From Pseudomonadota bacterium (lineage in GTDB: Bacteria > Pseudomonadota > Gammaproteobacteria > Burkholderiales > Sulfuriferulaceae): 56,261 nt of DNA. The DNA lies in contig JAJYPN010000018.1 of NCBI GenBank assembly GCA_021795395.1, forward strand, positions 1 through 56,261. Direction: 5' to 3'. The notes under the pieces were generated by a model. That model ran no database searches and had not been told where the DNA came from. It saw only the letters and a program-made list of their open reading frames with translations. Positions 41,339 through 51,025 of the stretch are shown piece by piece. A program made the translations under genes and the position numbers. Position 1 is the first letter of the stretch; each line of letters starts with the position of its first letter.

Positions 41339-41731
41339 ATGAAAAACAAAAAAATGGCAAAATTTGTAGTCACTGCATGGTTGTTGAGTTTGGCGTCCGG
41401 TCCGGTCCTGGCTGCGGACGATCAAAAGCCGGCCAAGGATATTCCCGCGAAATCGGGAGCAGATCAGGTCACCGGTTTCGGTAGCGGAACCGGCATCGGC
41501 ATAGGGGGTGAGTATGGTAACCCGAGCAGCGTCAATAATGCGGCAACTACTCATGGTGACGGACGCGGTAGCGAGACTTTCGGTGGAGGCTTTACACGCC
41601 AGCGGTCGGAAAATTCGGGCCCGCTGTCTTCCAATCCAAATGGCGGAACAGGTTCGTCGCCGACGATGAAATCCCCTTCTACGTACAATACTATGTCATC
41701 ACCGATGACTGGTGCAACGCGTACGCGCTAA
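41339..41731 (+). CDS. secreted low-complexity protein, unknown function
   Basis: A 130-residue protein. A signal peptide (about 1-25, VLA before Ala-Asp) is followed by a mature part of low complexity: GFGSGTGIGIGGEYGNPSSV, then Ser/Asn/Gly/Thr-rich stretches ending MSSPMTGATRTR. No domain is recognised. AGGAG lies 10 bases upstream of ATG 41339; an in-frame TTG nine bases earlier is less likely. It has its own ECF-type promoter and a strong terminator, so it is a single-gene output of the sigma system (inferred). Confidence 0.7.
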   Translation: MKNKKMAKFVVTAWLLSLASGPVLAADDQKPAKDIPAKSGADQVTGFGSGTGIGIGGEYGNPSSVNNAATTHGDGRGSETFGGGFTRQRSENSGPLSSNPNGGTGSSPTMKSPSTYNTMSSPMTGATRTR

Positions 41732-41749
41732 CCTGATATAGCGAGTTAA

Positions 41750-41782
41750 ATTCCCCATGCGTGACATGGGGAATATTTTTTT
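41750..41782 (+). terminator. rho-independent terminator
   Basis: ATTCCCCATG, loop CGTGA, CATGGGGAAT, then A and seven T. It closes the secreted-protein gene and the sigma-factor cluster. Confidence 0.95.
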
Positions 41783-41824
41783 CGGCCTATGATCTGAATG
41801 AAATAAATTCCCTGTTTACGGCTG

Positions 41825-42382
41825 CTATTGCGTCGAAGCGTCGAGCGGCTTGCAGATGCCTTTGTTTTTGACCTGTTGCCAAGCCTGCTGAGCTTGCGGA
41901 GGGAGATGGTCCATGTTTTTCAGAAACAGCGCAAGGGTCCAGATCTGCTCATCGGTGAGCGCATCACGGAAAGAAGGCATGCCGGTCAGGCGTATGCCGT
42001 GCTTGATTTTCCAGAATGAATATCCTTCAGGATCGTCTTCGACGCCGTCAGTGGCTAATTGCGGAGGCTTTTCATATAAACCTTTTGCAATGACCGATGC
42101 GGACGCCTCGCCTTTTGCAGTACCGTGGCAGATTGCGCAGTTTTCCTGAAACAGCATGACGCCAGCAAGCAGATTCTTGTCGTTCAATGCAACCGGATTG
42201 GGGCCTTTGGGCGCTTCATTGTGCAAGGTAGCCCGCAAGGAAGTGCGCGCCATCCATATTTCGAGCTTGCTCGGCTTGCCATCTGCATTAGCGGGTATTT
42301 TACCGCTTTTGACGAGAAGATAGCCCCCGATCAAACCGGCCAGAATGAGCGTTATAATACCTAAAAAAAATCCTTTTAACAT
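41825..42382 (-). CDS. membrane-anchored monoheme cytochrome c
   Basis: A 185-residue protein. An uncleaved N-terminal helix (about 4-24) is followed by a periplasmic cytochrome c domain with heme motif CAICH (about 88-92). The likely sixth ligand is Met in RLTGMPSFRDALTDEQIW, the typical class I pattern. AGGAGGA precedes the start at 42382; a 31-codon upstream extension is rejected. It carries electrons in the periplasm. The cytochrome c peroxidase gene 0.6 kb upstream on the same strand is a possible partner. Confidence 0.9.
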   Translation of the reverse strand: MLKGFFLGIITLILAGLIGGYLLVKSGKIPANADGKPSKLEIWMARTSLRATLHNEAPKGPNPVALNDKNLLAGVMLFQENCAICHGTAKGEASASVIAKGLYEKPPQLATDGVEDDPEGYSFWKIKHGIRLTGMPSFRDALTDEQIWTLALFLKNMDHLPPQAQQAWQQVKNKGICKPLDASTQ

Positions 42383-42519
42383 TCGCTTTCCTCCTTGATG
42401 TAGGTGACGGCTGTAACGTGCATGAAGCCAGATCAGATAATGGATTGTCAAGTAAACTTGCGATGTTTGAGACAATTCCCGATGCGCGATGTGTGCATCG
42501 GCGGTTTCAGACGTCAGGG

Positions 42520-42843
42520 TCAGTCGGTATCGGAGCCGTTTTCCAGTACCTTGCCGGTTTGTGCATCGACACCGACTTCATGGGTAGTATTGCCGTGACG
42601 GATATCGAAAGAATAGCGCAAACCGCTCCCACCCTTTTCCTTTTCCAGTTCGCTTTTGACGATTTTCCCTGGAAATGCCTTGACGGCGATGCTACGGGCT
42701 TGAGCCATCGTGATTTTGGCCGTGGAAGCCAGGCTTTCTCCCCGATAGGCGTGAGCATTCGACATCGCGCTGCCAAGCAGAATAGCCAGCGTCAAATGAG
42801 AGATGACGGAATGACGTACCAGTTTGCGTGTGCATGTTTTCAT
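42520..42843 (-). CDS. periplasmic PepSY-domain protein
   Basis: A 107-residue protein with a signal peptide (about 1-32, AHA before Tyr-Arg) and one PepSY domain: KITMAQARSIAVKAFPGKIV, LRYSFDIRHGNTTHEVGVDA and TGKVLENGSD. PepSY domains are thought to inhibit peptidases or act in redox/metal settings. AGGAGC lies upstream. It sits between the cytochrome c and the peroxidase genes, all on the minus strand. Confidence 0.88.
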   Translation of the reverse strand: MKTCTRKLVRHSVISHLTLAILLGSAMSNAHAYRGESLASTAKITMAQARSIAVKAFPGKIVKSELEKEKGGSGLRYSFDIRHGNTTHEVGVDAQTGKVLENGSDTD

Positions 42844-42946
42844 ATCTTGCTCCTGAGTCGACTGGAAAAAACGGATAACCGGTTGTGACGACCCATTCTA
42901 GATCGCAAGACTTAAAGCAGACTTAAGGCCGATAATCCGGTACCGG

Positions 42947-44056
42947 TCAATGCGCCATTTTTTTATCGGCGGCTTTCGTCAGCGCAGGTACTCCCATCAA
43001 CAAGGTAGTATCGGGCGTCTGCGGAAGCTGAGGTAGCGTCTGTTGAGGAAATTTTCCTGTCAAGCTGTTCAAAAATGCGACGATGTCCGCCACCTCCTTT
43101 TCGCTTAGCTTCTTGCGCAACTGACAGGCAGCCATTACTTTCACCGCTTCCGGCAAGGTCTGTACCGTACCGTAATTAAAATAGGGCGCTGTTAACGCAA
43201 CATTGCGCCAGGTGGGAACCTTGAACAAATTTTTATCCGCAGCCTTACGGGTTACCTTATAACGTCCTTCATCGCCATGCAAATTATATTGTTTTACGTA
43301 TTTGGCGCAGGGTTCGTAATCGGGTTGCGACGGAAATTTCTGATAAAATCCGGTGCCCATGGGAGTACCGGTATTATCGAACATGGGCCCTGCATGGCAA
43401 GTCTCGCAGCCGGTCGCCTCGACCAGCTTCATTCCCGACAGGGCAGAAGGATCGAGTGCTTTTTTATTGCCGGCCATGTACTGGTCATACGGGCTGTCAG
43501 GCGTAATCAGAGTGCGTTCGTAAGTAGCGATCGCTTCGACGACGTGATGAAAAGTGATAGGCTTCTTGTCGCCGAATACGTGCGCGAACTCTTCCCGGTA
43601 TCCGGGTATCTGTTCGAGCCGGTCTACCACGGCCACACCGCTGGGCATGCCCATCTCAATAGGATTTTGTATGGGTTTCTCGGCTTGGTCTTCCAGACTT
43701 CTGGCTCTTCCATCCCAGAACTGCACGGTATTGAATGCGGCATTGAACACGGTGGGCGAATTGCGCGGCGTGTCCACTCGTCCGAATACGCCGAAAGATA
43801 AAGGCAGATTATCGGTTCCGTTGCCAGTTACATTGTGGCAGCTATTACACGAGACAGCACCAGACAAGGAAATGCGCGGATCGAAATACAGTTGCTTGCC
43901 CAGTTCGATTTTTTCCGGTGTCATGGGATTATCGGCAGGTACAGGCACTTTCGGGAACTGATACGTATCGGCTTGCGATGGAATGGCAAGCAGAGGAAGC
44001 AGTGTTGCGAAAATCAGGCTGGACAGTCTACGGAGGCTTCCATAGTGTTTTGGCAT
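42947..44056 (-). CDS. di-heme cytochrome c peroxidase (CcpA/MauG family)
   Basis: A 369-residue periplasmic enzyme. A signal peptide (about 1-29) is followed by two heme motifs: CNSCH (about 67-71) in the N-terminal domain and CETCH (about 215-219) in the C-terminal domain. WDGRARSLEDQAEKPIQNP and TPYFNYGTVQTL-like stretches are typical of the family. It reduces hydrogen peroxide with electrons from a small c-type cytochrome. AAGGA precedes ATG 44056; the 27-codon extension is rejected. The 289-base region upstream is shared with divergent mscL. Confidence 0.93.
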   Translation of the reverse strand: MPKHYGSLRRLSSLIFATLLPLLAIPSQADTYQFPKVPVPADNPMTPEKIELGKQLYFDPRISLSGAVSCNSCHNVTGNGTDNLPLSFGVFGRVDTPRNSPTVFNAAFNTVQFWDGRARSLEDQAEKPIQNPIEMGMPSGVAVVDRLEQIPGYREEFAHVFGDKKPITFHHVVEAIATYERTLITPDSPYDQYMAGNKKALDPSALSGMKLVEATGCETCHAGPMFDNTGTPMGTGFYQKFPSQPDYEPCAKYVKQYNLHGDEGRYKVTRKAADKNLFKVPTWRNVALTAPYFNYGTVQTLPEAVKVMAACQLRKKLSEKEVADIVAFLNSLTGKFPQQTLPQLPQTPDTTLLMGVPALTKAADKKMAH

Positions 44057-44345
44057 AATTGTATCCTTGAAAAGATTAAAAACAGAGTGCTGGTGATCGA
44101 ACAACTGCTTGTGATAGAACAAAACTGTTGATGCCAACCCATAGGTAAATAATTACACGATTTTAATGTCAAGCGCAAGCTTCGACAATAAATCGCACTG
44201 AACTGGTTTATGCAAGCAAACTTGCGGGGACTGAGTAAGCATGTCGGATATATGTATAGCTGCTATTTATCGGCTTGCAAGCGATAATAGTCAGGACGAT
44301 AATGGGATCGGTTGTCGATTTCAATGTATGGAAACAGGAGGATAG

Positions 44346-44774
44346 ATGAGTTTTTTTAGTGAATTCAAGGAATTTGCCATTAAAGGCAATGTGATCGATC
44401 TGGCGGTAGGGGTAATTATAGGCGGTGCATTCGGAAAAATTGTCGAATCGCTGGTCAAGGACATCATTATGCCGATTATCGGAAAGTTAATCGGCGGAGT
44501 GGATTTCAAGGAATTATATTTCAATCTCGGCGCTCATTCCTATCCGACGTTGGAGCTTGCTGAAAAAGCCGGGGCGCCTTTGGTCAAGTACGGTATATTT
44601 ATAAATACCGTGGTGGATTTCACGATCGTGGCGCTAGCGATTTTCGTTGCTGTCAAAATCATTAATAAATTAAGACATGCGGCCGCGCCTGCACCGGTAG
44701 AAGCTGCAATTTCAGAAGAAGTGGTGTTATTGCGGCAAATCCGTGATAGCCTGCAAAATCAAAACGAGGAATAA
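44346..44774 (+). CDS. mscL: large-conductance mechanosensitive channel
   Basis: A 142-residue channel subunit starting [20 protein letters not shown]. The first helix has [17 protein letters not shown] (pore-lining), followed by [16 protein letters not shown], a variable loop, the second helix [20 protein letters not shown] and a cytoplasmic helix with [13 protein letters not shown]. It opens under membrane tension to release solutes on osmotic downshock. AGGAGG precedes the start. A small dyad (44267-44287) lies about 60 bases upstream. Confidence 0.97.
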   Translation: MSFFSEFKEFAIKGNVIDLAVGVIIGGAFGKIVESLVKDIIMPIIGKLIGGVDFKELYFNLGAHSYPTLELAEKAGAPLVKYGIFINTVVDFTIVALAIFVAVKIINKLRHAAAPAPVEAAISEEVVLLRQIRDSLQNQNEE

Positions 44775-44780
44775 TAACAA

Positions 44781-46343
44781 GTGACAGGAAAATTCAGTAC
44801 GCCGGTGAATGATCCCATTGCGACGCGGCGCAGGCAATTGATACAAAAAATCCAGGAAGATTCTGCATTGCCGGCTTTGGGTAGCTCTGTCTCACAGGTA
44901 GTGCAGATTGCTACTTCCAGTCATGAGGCGGTACAAAGCCTGGCTCACTTTATTCTTTCCGATATGGCGCTGACGCAAAAGATACTGAGCGTCGCGAATA
45001 CGGTGGCGTATCGCACTGCGTCCGGTACGCCGGTGACGACGATATCCAAAGCGATTTTTTTGCTCGGATTCGATGCGGTCAAGACTATCGCCCTTACCAT
45101 GCTGCTGGTCGAGGGATTGACCGGGAAGTCGGCATTGCTGGTTCGTCAGGAACTGGTGCAAGCGGTCGGAGCGAGTCTGGTAGGCCGCGAATTGGCGCGA
45201 TCAAGCGCTTTCAAGGATGCCGAAGAAGCAGCGGTGGTGGGCCTGTTCAAAAATCTCGGCAGACTTCTGGTGCTGATGCATGATGAGACGTCTTACGATG
45301 AAATTATCGCCCTGAGCGCGACCGGAGCCTGTACACCGGCGCAGGCGGCGATGCAGATTCTGGGATGCGGATTCGATAGCCTGGCGGATTCGGTGCTCAG
45401 ACAATGGCAAATCCCTCTTACCATTATTAAGGCATTGTCGCCTTTGCCGGCGGGCTCGGTCAGGATCGCTACCAATCGGCAGGACTGGTTGCAGCAGGTA
45501 GCCAGTTTCAGTTCGGAAGTCGCCGTATTGCTGTCTCATTCCGCTCCGGCCGGTATCAGCATGATGACTCGAAATCTGCTCGCCCGCTACGGTACAGCGC
45601 TCGATCTCGATCCGAATTCATTAAGGGAACTGATGATACGCGTCGCCGAGGAAACGCGAATTTTGACCAATACGCTCTATCCCGAGACGATAGCATCCAA
45701 CGGGAAGGATAGCTTTTTATCGGATGACGAGGCGATAGCCGAAGACGTACTGGACGATTTTCTGCTAGTGACTGACGAACCCGGCGTCAAATCCGAAGAT
45801 CAGCGGTATCCCAGCGGCAAGCCCATGAATGCACGTAATTTATTGTTGGCAGGCGTGCAGGATGTCAGTGAAATGGTCGCATCGGGCCGCTGCAAGGCCA
45901 ACGATCTGATGATGCTGGTTCTGGAGACGATCTATCACGGTATGGGATTTCGTTTCGCCACCGCCTGCATCAAGGATGCAAAATCGCAACATTTTCGCGC
46001 GCGTATTTCTCTGGGGAAAGACAGCGAAAGGCTGCAATCGGGTTTCGCGTTTCCGTTAGCCGGAGAACATGATTTATTTCACCTTGCGATTAAAAACGAT
46101 GTCGACATATTGATTTCCGATGCAGGAGAACGCAAGGTGCAGGCATTGATCCCGCATTGGCACAGGAAGTTGTTGGCGGATGCCGCAAGCTTTATTATCC
46201 TGCCCATCGTCGTTAAGAAACAGGTGTTTGGCTTGATTTACGCTGACCGGTTATGCATCGCCGATGAAGGCATATCGCCGGAAGAAGCGTCGTTGATCAA
46301 AACCTTGAAAGCGCAAATCATGGCTTCTCTGTCCGGCTATTGA
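44781..46343 (+). CDS. HDOD-domain protein with C-terminal GAF-like domain
   Basis: A 520-residue cytoplasmic protein with a GTG start six bases after mscL; GAGGAA lies upstream. The HDOD domain (about 20-215) has LPALGSSVSQVVQIA, LAHFILSDMALTQKILSVAN and ISKAIFLLGFDAVKTIAL. Residues about 355-515 look like a GAF domain (DVSEMVASGRCKANDLMMLV to IILPIVVKKQVFGLIYADR). HDOD proteins act in signalling, often tied to c-di-GMP or cell-cycle control, without known catalysis. An HD-GYP phosphodiesterase gene lies 1.2 kb downstream. Confidence 0.9.
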   Translation: MTGKFSTPVNDPIATRRRQLIQKIQEDSALPALGSSVSQVVQIATSSHEAVQSLAHFILSDMALTQKILSVANTVAYRTASGTPVTTISKAIFLLGFDAVKTIALTMLLVEGLTGKSALLVRQELVQAVGASLVGRELARSSAFKDAEEAAVVGLFKNLGRLLVLMHDETSYDEIIALSATGACTPAQAAMQILGCGFDSLADSVLRQWQIPLTIIKALSPLPAGSVRIATNRQDWLQQVASFSSEVAVLLSHSAPAGISMMTRNLLARYGTALDLDPNSLRELMIRVAEETRILTNTLYPETIASNGKDSFLSDDEAIAEDVLDDFLLVTDEPGVKSEDQRYPSGKPMNARNLLLAGVQDVSEMVASGRCKANDLMMLVLETIYHGMGFRFATACIKDAKSQHFRARISLGKDSERLQSGFAFPLAGEHDLFHLAIKNDVDILISDAGERKVQALIPHWHRKLLADAASFIILPIVVKKQVFGLIYADRLCIADEGISPEEASLIKTLKAQIMASLSGY

Positions 46344-46452
46344 ACCGGTTATTTTTGTAGAACTGTGATTGACAAACATGGGTCATGGACCTAGTATCTG
46401 TTCGAGCGATGACCGTACGATATACTTAAGAGAAGCCGTTAAAGGACATTTC

Positions 46453-46893
46453 ATGCGAACTGTTTTGGCGCTGCTAGTTACCTGGATGCTCGTGTTTGCT
46501 CAAAGTGTCTGTGCGCAAAACGACCATATCGGAATTTTCAAGAAAGTGTCGGGCGATATCCGGATCGTACGCGAATCTCAAACTATCATGCCGGTTGCGG
46601 GGACGCAACTCATGAGATCGGATAGGATCATCTCGGGACCCCGGTCATCAGCCGGTATTGTTTTCAAGGATGGCACTCAATTGACGGTAGGATCTTCTAC
46701 CGACATCCAAATCAATAAATACCTGTTCCAGCCTGAGGAAACCAATTATGCCTTTTCGGTTTATCTGAACAAAGGCTCCGCTATTTATTCGTCCGGCAAG
46801 ATCGGCAAGATCTCGCCGCAATCCGTCAGTATCAATACTCCAAGAGCAACGGTAGGAGTTCGAGGCACGCGCTTCATAGTCAAGGTAGAATAA
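46453..46893 (+). CDS. secreted FecR-domain protein
   Basis: A 146-residue protein with a signal peptide (about 1-22, CAQ end) and a FecR domain: IFKKVSGDIRIVRESQTIMP, DRIISGPRSSAGIVFKDGTQ, and the C-terminal VSINTPRATVGVRGTRFIVKV. AAAGGA precedes ATG 46453; an upstream extension is rejected. Unlike true FecR it lacks the N-terminal cytoplasmic part and the helix. It forms a set with the following OmpA-like lipoprotein and CHASE2 sensor genes, a module seen in many proteobacteria and thought to sense the cell wall or envelope. Confidence 0.9.
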   Translation: MRTVLALLVTWMLVFAQSVCAQNDHIGIFKKVSGDIRIVRESQTIMPVAGTQLMRSDRIISGPRSSAGIVFKDGTQLTVGSSTDIQINKYLFQPEETNYAFSVYLNKGSAIYSSGKIGKISPQSVSINTPRATVGVRGTRFIVKVE

Positions 46894-46901
46894 GTGAAAC
46901 G

Positions 46902-47501
46902 ATGAAGGGTTTTTGCCATGTCTTTGTTTTGACTTTCGCATTTGTGCTGGGCGGGTGCAGTTCGGAAACAACATTGATACTGATGCCGGACCAGAATGGT
47001 CATGTAGGTGCGATTACAGTGAAAACGGATGGCGATTTCAGGGTGGTCGATCAGGCCTATGAAAGTGCGGTGCTGAAATCCGGCACTTCCAGACTGACAT
47101 TGTCCGCACCGCTGAGCAACACGGAGATCGGTCGGGAATATCAACGATTATTACAAGCTGAACCCAAGCCTTCTACAAGTTTCATGCTTTATTTCAAAGT
47201 GGGATCGACTGAACTCGTGCGGTCATCCCGGCTCCGGATCCCGGAATTGATCGAGCGTATAAAATCTCGATTGCCGACAGAAATAACCCTGATCGGACAT
47301 ACTGATACGACCGGTACCAACGAGTACAACAACCGTCTTTCCTTACGCAGGGCACAGGCGGTTGAAAAGCTCCTGAGATCCCGATTACCCGCTCTCGATG
47401 TCATCAATGTGCAATATTACGGTGCCCAAAAACTGCTGATTCCTACCGCACCGAATATCGAAGAACAAAGGAATAGAGTAGTCGAAGTTTTGATACTTTA
47501 A
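46902..47501 (+). CDS. OmpA-family lipoprotein
   Basis: A 199-residue protein. The lipobox LGGC puts Cys at about 19. A beta-rich middle is followed by an OmpA-like peptidoglycan-binding domain (about 90-199): MLYFKVGSTELVRSSRLRIP, LIGHTDTTGTNEYNNRLSLR with the TD and N-x-L-S-x-x-R-A peptidoglycan contacts, and the final EEQRNRVVEVLIL. It should anchor to the cell wall in the periplasm. It is eight bases after the FecR-type gene and 18 before the CHASE2 gene. Confidence 0.92.
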   Translation: MKGFCHVFVLTFAFVLGGCSSETTLILMPDQNGHVGAITVKTDGDFRVVDQAYESAVLKSGTSRLTLSAPLSNTEIGREYQRLLQAEPKPSTSFMLYFKVGSTELVRSSRLRIPELIERIKSRLPTEITLIGHTDTTGTNEYNNRLSLRRAQAVEKLLRSRLPALDVINVQYYGAQKLLIPTAPNIEEQRNRVVEVLIL

Positions 47502-47519
47502 TTTTCCAGGGGAAATTCC

Positions 47520-49526
47520 GTGCAGGCTTTGGCTAAGACCAGCGGCAATCTGCCCGCTAAATGGCTTTACTGGATCATGCTGCCAGGATTGGTAGTCGCA
47601 ATGCTTATGGCCTATGCGGGCGATGACGAAAAGGGCATTTTTTCTTCCTTGAATTACGAGGTGCTGGATAGCTTTCTTAACTATTCGGCAAACGGAAAGC
47701 CGGCAATTCATACTTATTCGGTCGATATCGACGATCCCAGTATTGCTGCGCTGGGACAATGGCCGTGGCCACGATACCGCGACGCCATGCTGGTGCAGAA
47801 AATAGCGGAAGGCAAACCTGCGGCAATCGGAATGGATATTCTGTTTTCCGAATCGGACCGAACTTCCTTGAGCAATATCCGCAAATCGTACAAGCAGGAT
47901 TTTGGCGTGAATATCGACTTCACTGGCGTACCGCCAGGCATTTCTGATAATGACGGTTATTTCGGCCAGGTTTTGTCGAGAATTAACGTAGTCGGGGCGC
48001 GCTATTTTTATTTCGATCAATTTGACAAGACCGAACGCTTTGCGGCGCCGGATTTTCATTTCACGGGACGGACCGATCTGCTCAGGCTAAACGATGCCAC
48101 CAGCGTCCTGAATAATACCGACAAAATCGCATCGCAACTTAAATACAGCGGTTTTCTCAATGATCGTCCCGACAGTGACGGTATGTTGCGTCATGTGCCG
48201 TTATTGATCCGCTATCGCGGCACTATTTACCCCCAGATCGCTCTCGCTACGTTCATGCGCGCTGCCGGTGTCGATACCGCTGCCATAGAGGAAGACAGCA
48301 ATGGACTTTTAATCCGTACCGCTGGTCATACCATTCCTGTCGATATAAACGGTTATGCGCTATTACGCTTCAATGGCAAGTCTTCTCTGTATCCTGCCGT
48401 GTCAGCGTTAAGTATTCTGAATGGATCGTTTCCGCTGGCCGAACTGAACGGAAAAATCGTATTCGTCGGTTCTTCGGCGGCAGCCTTGGGTGATTTGCAC
48501 AGTACGCTATTCGATTCCCAGTTCCCAGGGCTAAAGCTGCAATCGGCGATTGTGGAGAACATGGAAGCCGACAGTTTTATCCGTGAACCGGTATGGACGC
48601 CCGTCGCCGATTTCGCAGTATGTATCACGGTGTGGCTGCTGGTATCGGCGCTGTTCATATTTCTGCGTGAACCCTGGCAGCTTTTTCTGGGAACCGCTGC
48701 ACTGATAGGCTTGCTGCTGCTGATTTCCGTTTATCTGTTTCACGCGTTTGGAATTTTCGTATCGCCGCTGGCGCCCATGATACTGACAGGAATTCTGTTT
48801 ACGCTTTTTATTACTGCCCGTTTTGCGATCGAAAAAAGGCAGGCCTACGAATGGTACAAAAAATTGGCCAATGCGCAACAGGTCACCATGCAATCCATGG
48901 CGGCCGTAGCTGAGACCCGGGATCCGGAAACCGGAGCGCATATCAAGCGTACCCAGCATTACGTCAGATCCATAGCGGAAAATTTAAAAGCTTCCGGGTT
49001 TTTTAGCGAAATTCTGAGTAATGAATATATTGATCTGTTGTTTGTTTCAGCCCCTTTGCACGATATCGGAAAAGTAGGCGTGCCGGATAATATCCTGTTA
49101 AAACCGTCCAGACTGACGGAAGAAGAATACGCGTTGATGAAAAAACATACGGAATACGGTAAAACCATTATCAACAGTACGGCGCAAAAAATACAAGGCG
49201 ATAATTTCCTGGTCATTGCCTGCGAGATTGCCTATTCTCATCATGAAAAATGGGATGGAACCGGTTACCCGTGCGGTCTTGCCGGTCCGAGCATTCCGCT
49301 ATCGGCCCGCATTATGGCGGTTGCCGATGTATACGATGCCTTGATCAGCCGCCGCTGCTATAAATCGGCTTTCCCCCATCGGGAAGCGATCACGATCATG
49401 CAGGGATATCGCGGAACGATATTCGATCCGCTGATATTTGATGCCTTTTGCAGCATAGAAGAGCAAATCATCGAAATCGCATCCAGATACCGCGATGAAA
49501 ACGAACTGGTACTGGGCGACCGGTAA
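47520..49526 (+). CDS. CHASE2 sensor with HD-GYP c-di-GMP phosphodiesterase domain
   Basis: A 668-residue membrane protein with a GTG start. An N-terminal helix (about 15-32) precedes the periplasmic CHASE2 domain (about 40-350; [26 protein letters not shown]). Three membrane helices lie about 360-435. The cytoplasmic HD-GYP domain (about 455-650) has [29 protein letters not shown] and [14 protein letters not shown]; all key residues are present, so it should hydrolyse c-di-GMP. With the FecR and OmpA-like proteins it forms a periplasmic sensing module. GGGGAA precedes the start. Confidence 0.93.
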   Translation: MQALAKTSGNLPAKWLYWIMLPGLVVAMLMAYAGDDEKGIFSSLNYEVLDSFLNYSANGKPAIHTYSVDIDDPSIAALGQWPWPRYRDAMLVQKIAEGKPAAIGMDILFSESDRTSLSNIRKSYKQDFGVNIDFTGVPPGISDNDGYFGQVLSRINVVGARYFYFDQFDKTERFAAPDFHFTGRTDLLRLNDATSVLNNTDKIASQLKYSGFLNDRPDSDGMLRHVPLLIRYRGTIYPQIALATFMRAAGVDTAAIEEDSNGLLIRTAGHTIPVDINGYALLRFNGKSSLYPAVSALSILNGSFPLAELNGKIVFVGSSAAALGDLHSTLFDSQFPGLKLQSAIVENMEADSFIREPVWTPVADFAVCITVWLLVSALFIFLREPWQLFLGTAALIGLLLLISVYLFHAFGIFVSPLAPMILTGILFTLFITARFAIEKRQAYEWYKKLANAQQVTMQSMAAVAETRDPETGAHIKRTQHYVRSIAENLKASGFFSEILSNEYIDLLFVSAPLHDIGKVGVPDNILLKPSRLTEEEYALMKKHTEYGKTIINSTAQKIQGDNFLVIACEIAYSHHEKWDGTGYPCGLAGPSIPLSARIMAVADVYDALISRRCYKSAFPHREAITIMQGYRGTIFDPLIFDAFCSIEEQIIEIASRYRDENELVLGDR

Positions 49527-49543
49527 CTCGACAGGAGATACAC

Positions 49544-50287
49544 ATGGAAAATAACATTGCAGGCAAGATCATCGTCATCACCGGCGCGAGCAGCGGTCTT
49601 GGAGCAGCTACGGCGCGCCGTCTGGCGGCGCTGGGTGCGACAGTCGTACTCGGCGCCCGTCGCATCGAGAAACTGAATGCATTGGCGCAGGAACTGGGCG
49701 GCAGCGAGCAAAAAGCCATTGCAATCCAGACCGATGTCACGCAAAGCGGGCAAGTACAGCGCCTGGTCGATGCCGCCGTCGATAGATACGGCAGAATAGA
49801 CGTCATGATCAATAATGCGGGGATCATGCCGCATTCCCCTCTGGACAGGGTCAAGATCGACGACTGGGACCGTACTATCGACGTCAATATCAAAGGCGTC
49901 CTCTATGGAATCGCTGCCGCGTTGCCGTACATGCAGCGGCAGAAATCGGGGCATTTCATCAACGTGTCCTCGGTTGCCGGACATAAGGTACGCCCATCCA
50001 GCGCGGTCTATGCCGCTACCAAGCATGCGGTGCTGGCGCTGTCGGAAGGTCTGCGGCTGGAGGTCAAACCTTATAATATACGCACCACGGTGATATCACC
50101 CGGCGCCATCGATACCGATTTGCCCGACAGCATTACCGAAGCCGACATTGCTGCCGCCGTCAGGAAAATCTATGAAATCGCTATCCCGGCCGATTCGTTT
50201 GCGCGCGCTGTCGTTTTTGCCATCAGCCAGCCCGACGACGTAGATGTGAACGAGATCCTGTTCAGACCGACGCGTCAGGAGATTTAA
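49544..50287 (+). CDS. SDR-family oxidoreductase
   Basis: A 247-residue classical short-chain dehydrogenase. TGASSGLG (about 14-21), ARR after the second strand (NADP preference), NNAG, NVSSVAG with catalytic Ser, YAATK with Tyr and Lys, and [12 protein letters not shown]. It resembles YdfG/serine-3-dehydrogenase-like members that act on small alcohols. ACAGGAG precedes the start. It is 17 bases after the HD-GYP gene; the link may be only transcriptional. Confidence 0.9.
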   Translation: MENNIAGKIIVITGASSGLGAATARRLAALGATVVLGARRIEKLNALAQELGGSEQKAIAIQTDVTQSGQVQRLVDAAVDRYGRIDVMINNAGIMPHSPLDRVKIDDWDRTIDVNIKGVLYGIAAALPYMQRQKSGHFINVSSVAGHKVRPSSAVYAATKHAVLALSEGLRLEVKPYNIRTTVISPGAIDTDLPDSITEADIAAAVRKIYEIAIPADSFARAVVFAISQPDDVDVNEILFRPTRQEI

Positions 50288-50366
50288 ATGACTCCACCGG
50301 TTTTCGGTCGCTTTGTCATCGCATGTCCGACCGGATTGCCGGATATCAATTGAATCCGGCTGCCGG

Positions 50367-50870
50367 TTATTTCAATTTGCTGTCTTCGCGCTTGGCTTCA
50401 GCCATGGCTTCCGGCTCGAGCTTTTCCGCCGAGCCATTGAGGTATACGAACACCCCCCAGGCAGCCAGCAATATTCCTACCGAACCGAGCAGGCTCGCGG
50501 CATAGGGAAGCTGAGCCGGATTTTCGTGCACAGCCCGGAAAGTCGCTACCAGACCTTCGATAGCCAGCGCTACGATGACAACTACAAAAAATCGCGACAG
50601 AAAACGCCGCACACGCGTCGGTGCGCTGATATCGGCAGCGCGGATGACTTCTTCCTGCACGATGGTCTCGGCGATTTGCAAGGCAACCACCGCGGACGCC
50701 AATAGCCCCACCGCTTCGATTACGCCCTGCGCTGCAGCCTGATCCCAATGACCCAGCCACGCCTGCCATCCGATATGGGTTGCAACGCCGATGAGCATGA
50801 GCGCGCAACAGGCGAAGAGCAATGCCATCAAGCCGTGAACAAAGCCAAACAGATGCATGAACCATTTCAT
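50367..50870 (-). CDS. membrane protein of unknown function
   Basis: A 167-residue protein with four hydrophobic segments: about 5-32 (LFGFVHGLMALLFACCALML), 48-66, 90-110 and 120-142. A cytoplasmic loop of Glu/Arg is between the second and third, and the tail is charged (EPEAMAEAKREDSKLK). No family is recognised. It is divergent from the phospholipase D-like gene and convergent with the SDR. No strong ribosome-binding site is seen. Confidence 0.7.
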   Translation of the reverse strand: MKWFMHLFGFVHGLMALLFACCALMLIGVATHIGWQAWLGHWDQAAAQGVIEAVGLLASAVVALQIAETIVQEEVIRAADISAPTRVRRFLSRFFVVVIVALAIEGLVATFRAVHENPAQLPYAASLLGSVGILLAAWGVFVYLNGSAEKLEPEAMAEAKREDSKLK

Positions 50871-51025
50871 TTGCTATCCTATGCAGGGCAGGTACCGGTA
50901 ACGCGCCGACCGAAAAATTTTACTGAAACGACACGGTACCTAATATAATCGCATCCCTGTGATTTGTCGAAAATTAAATCGTCTGAAGGATCTGCAACCA
51001 TGAGTAAATATTCCGAGGTTAATTG

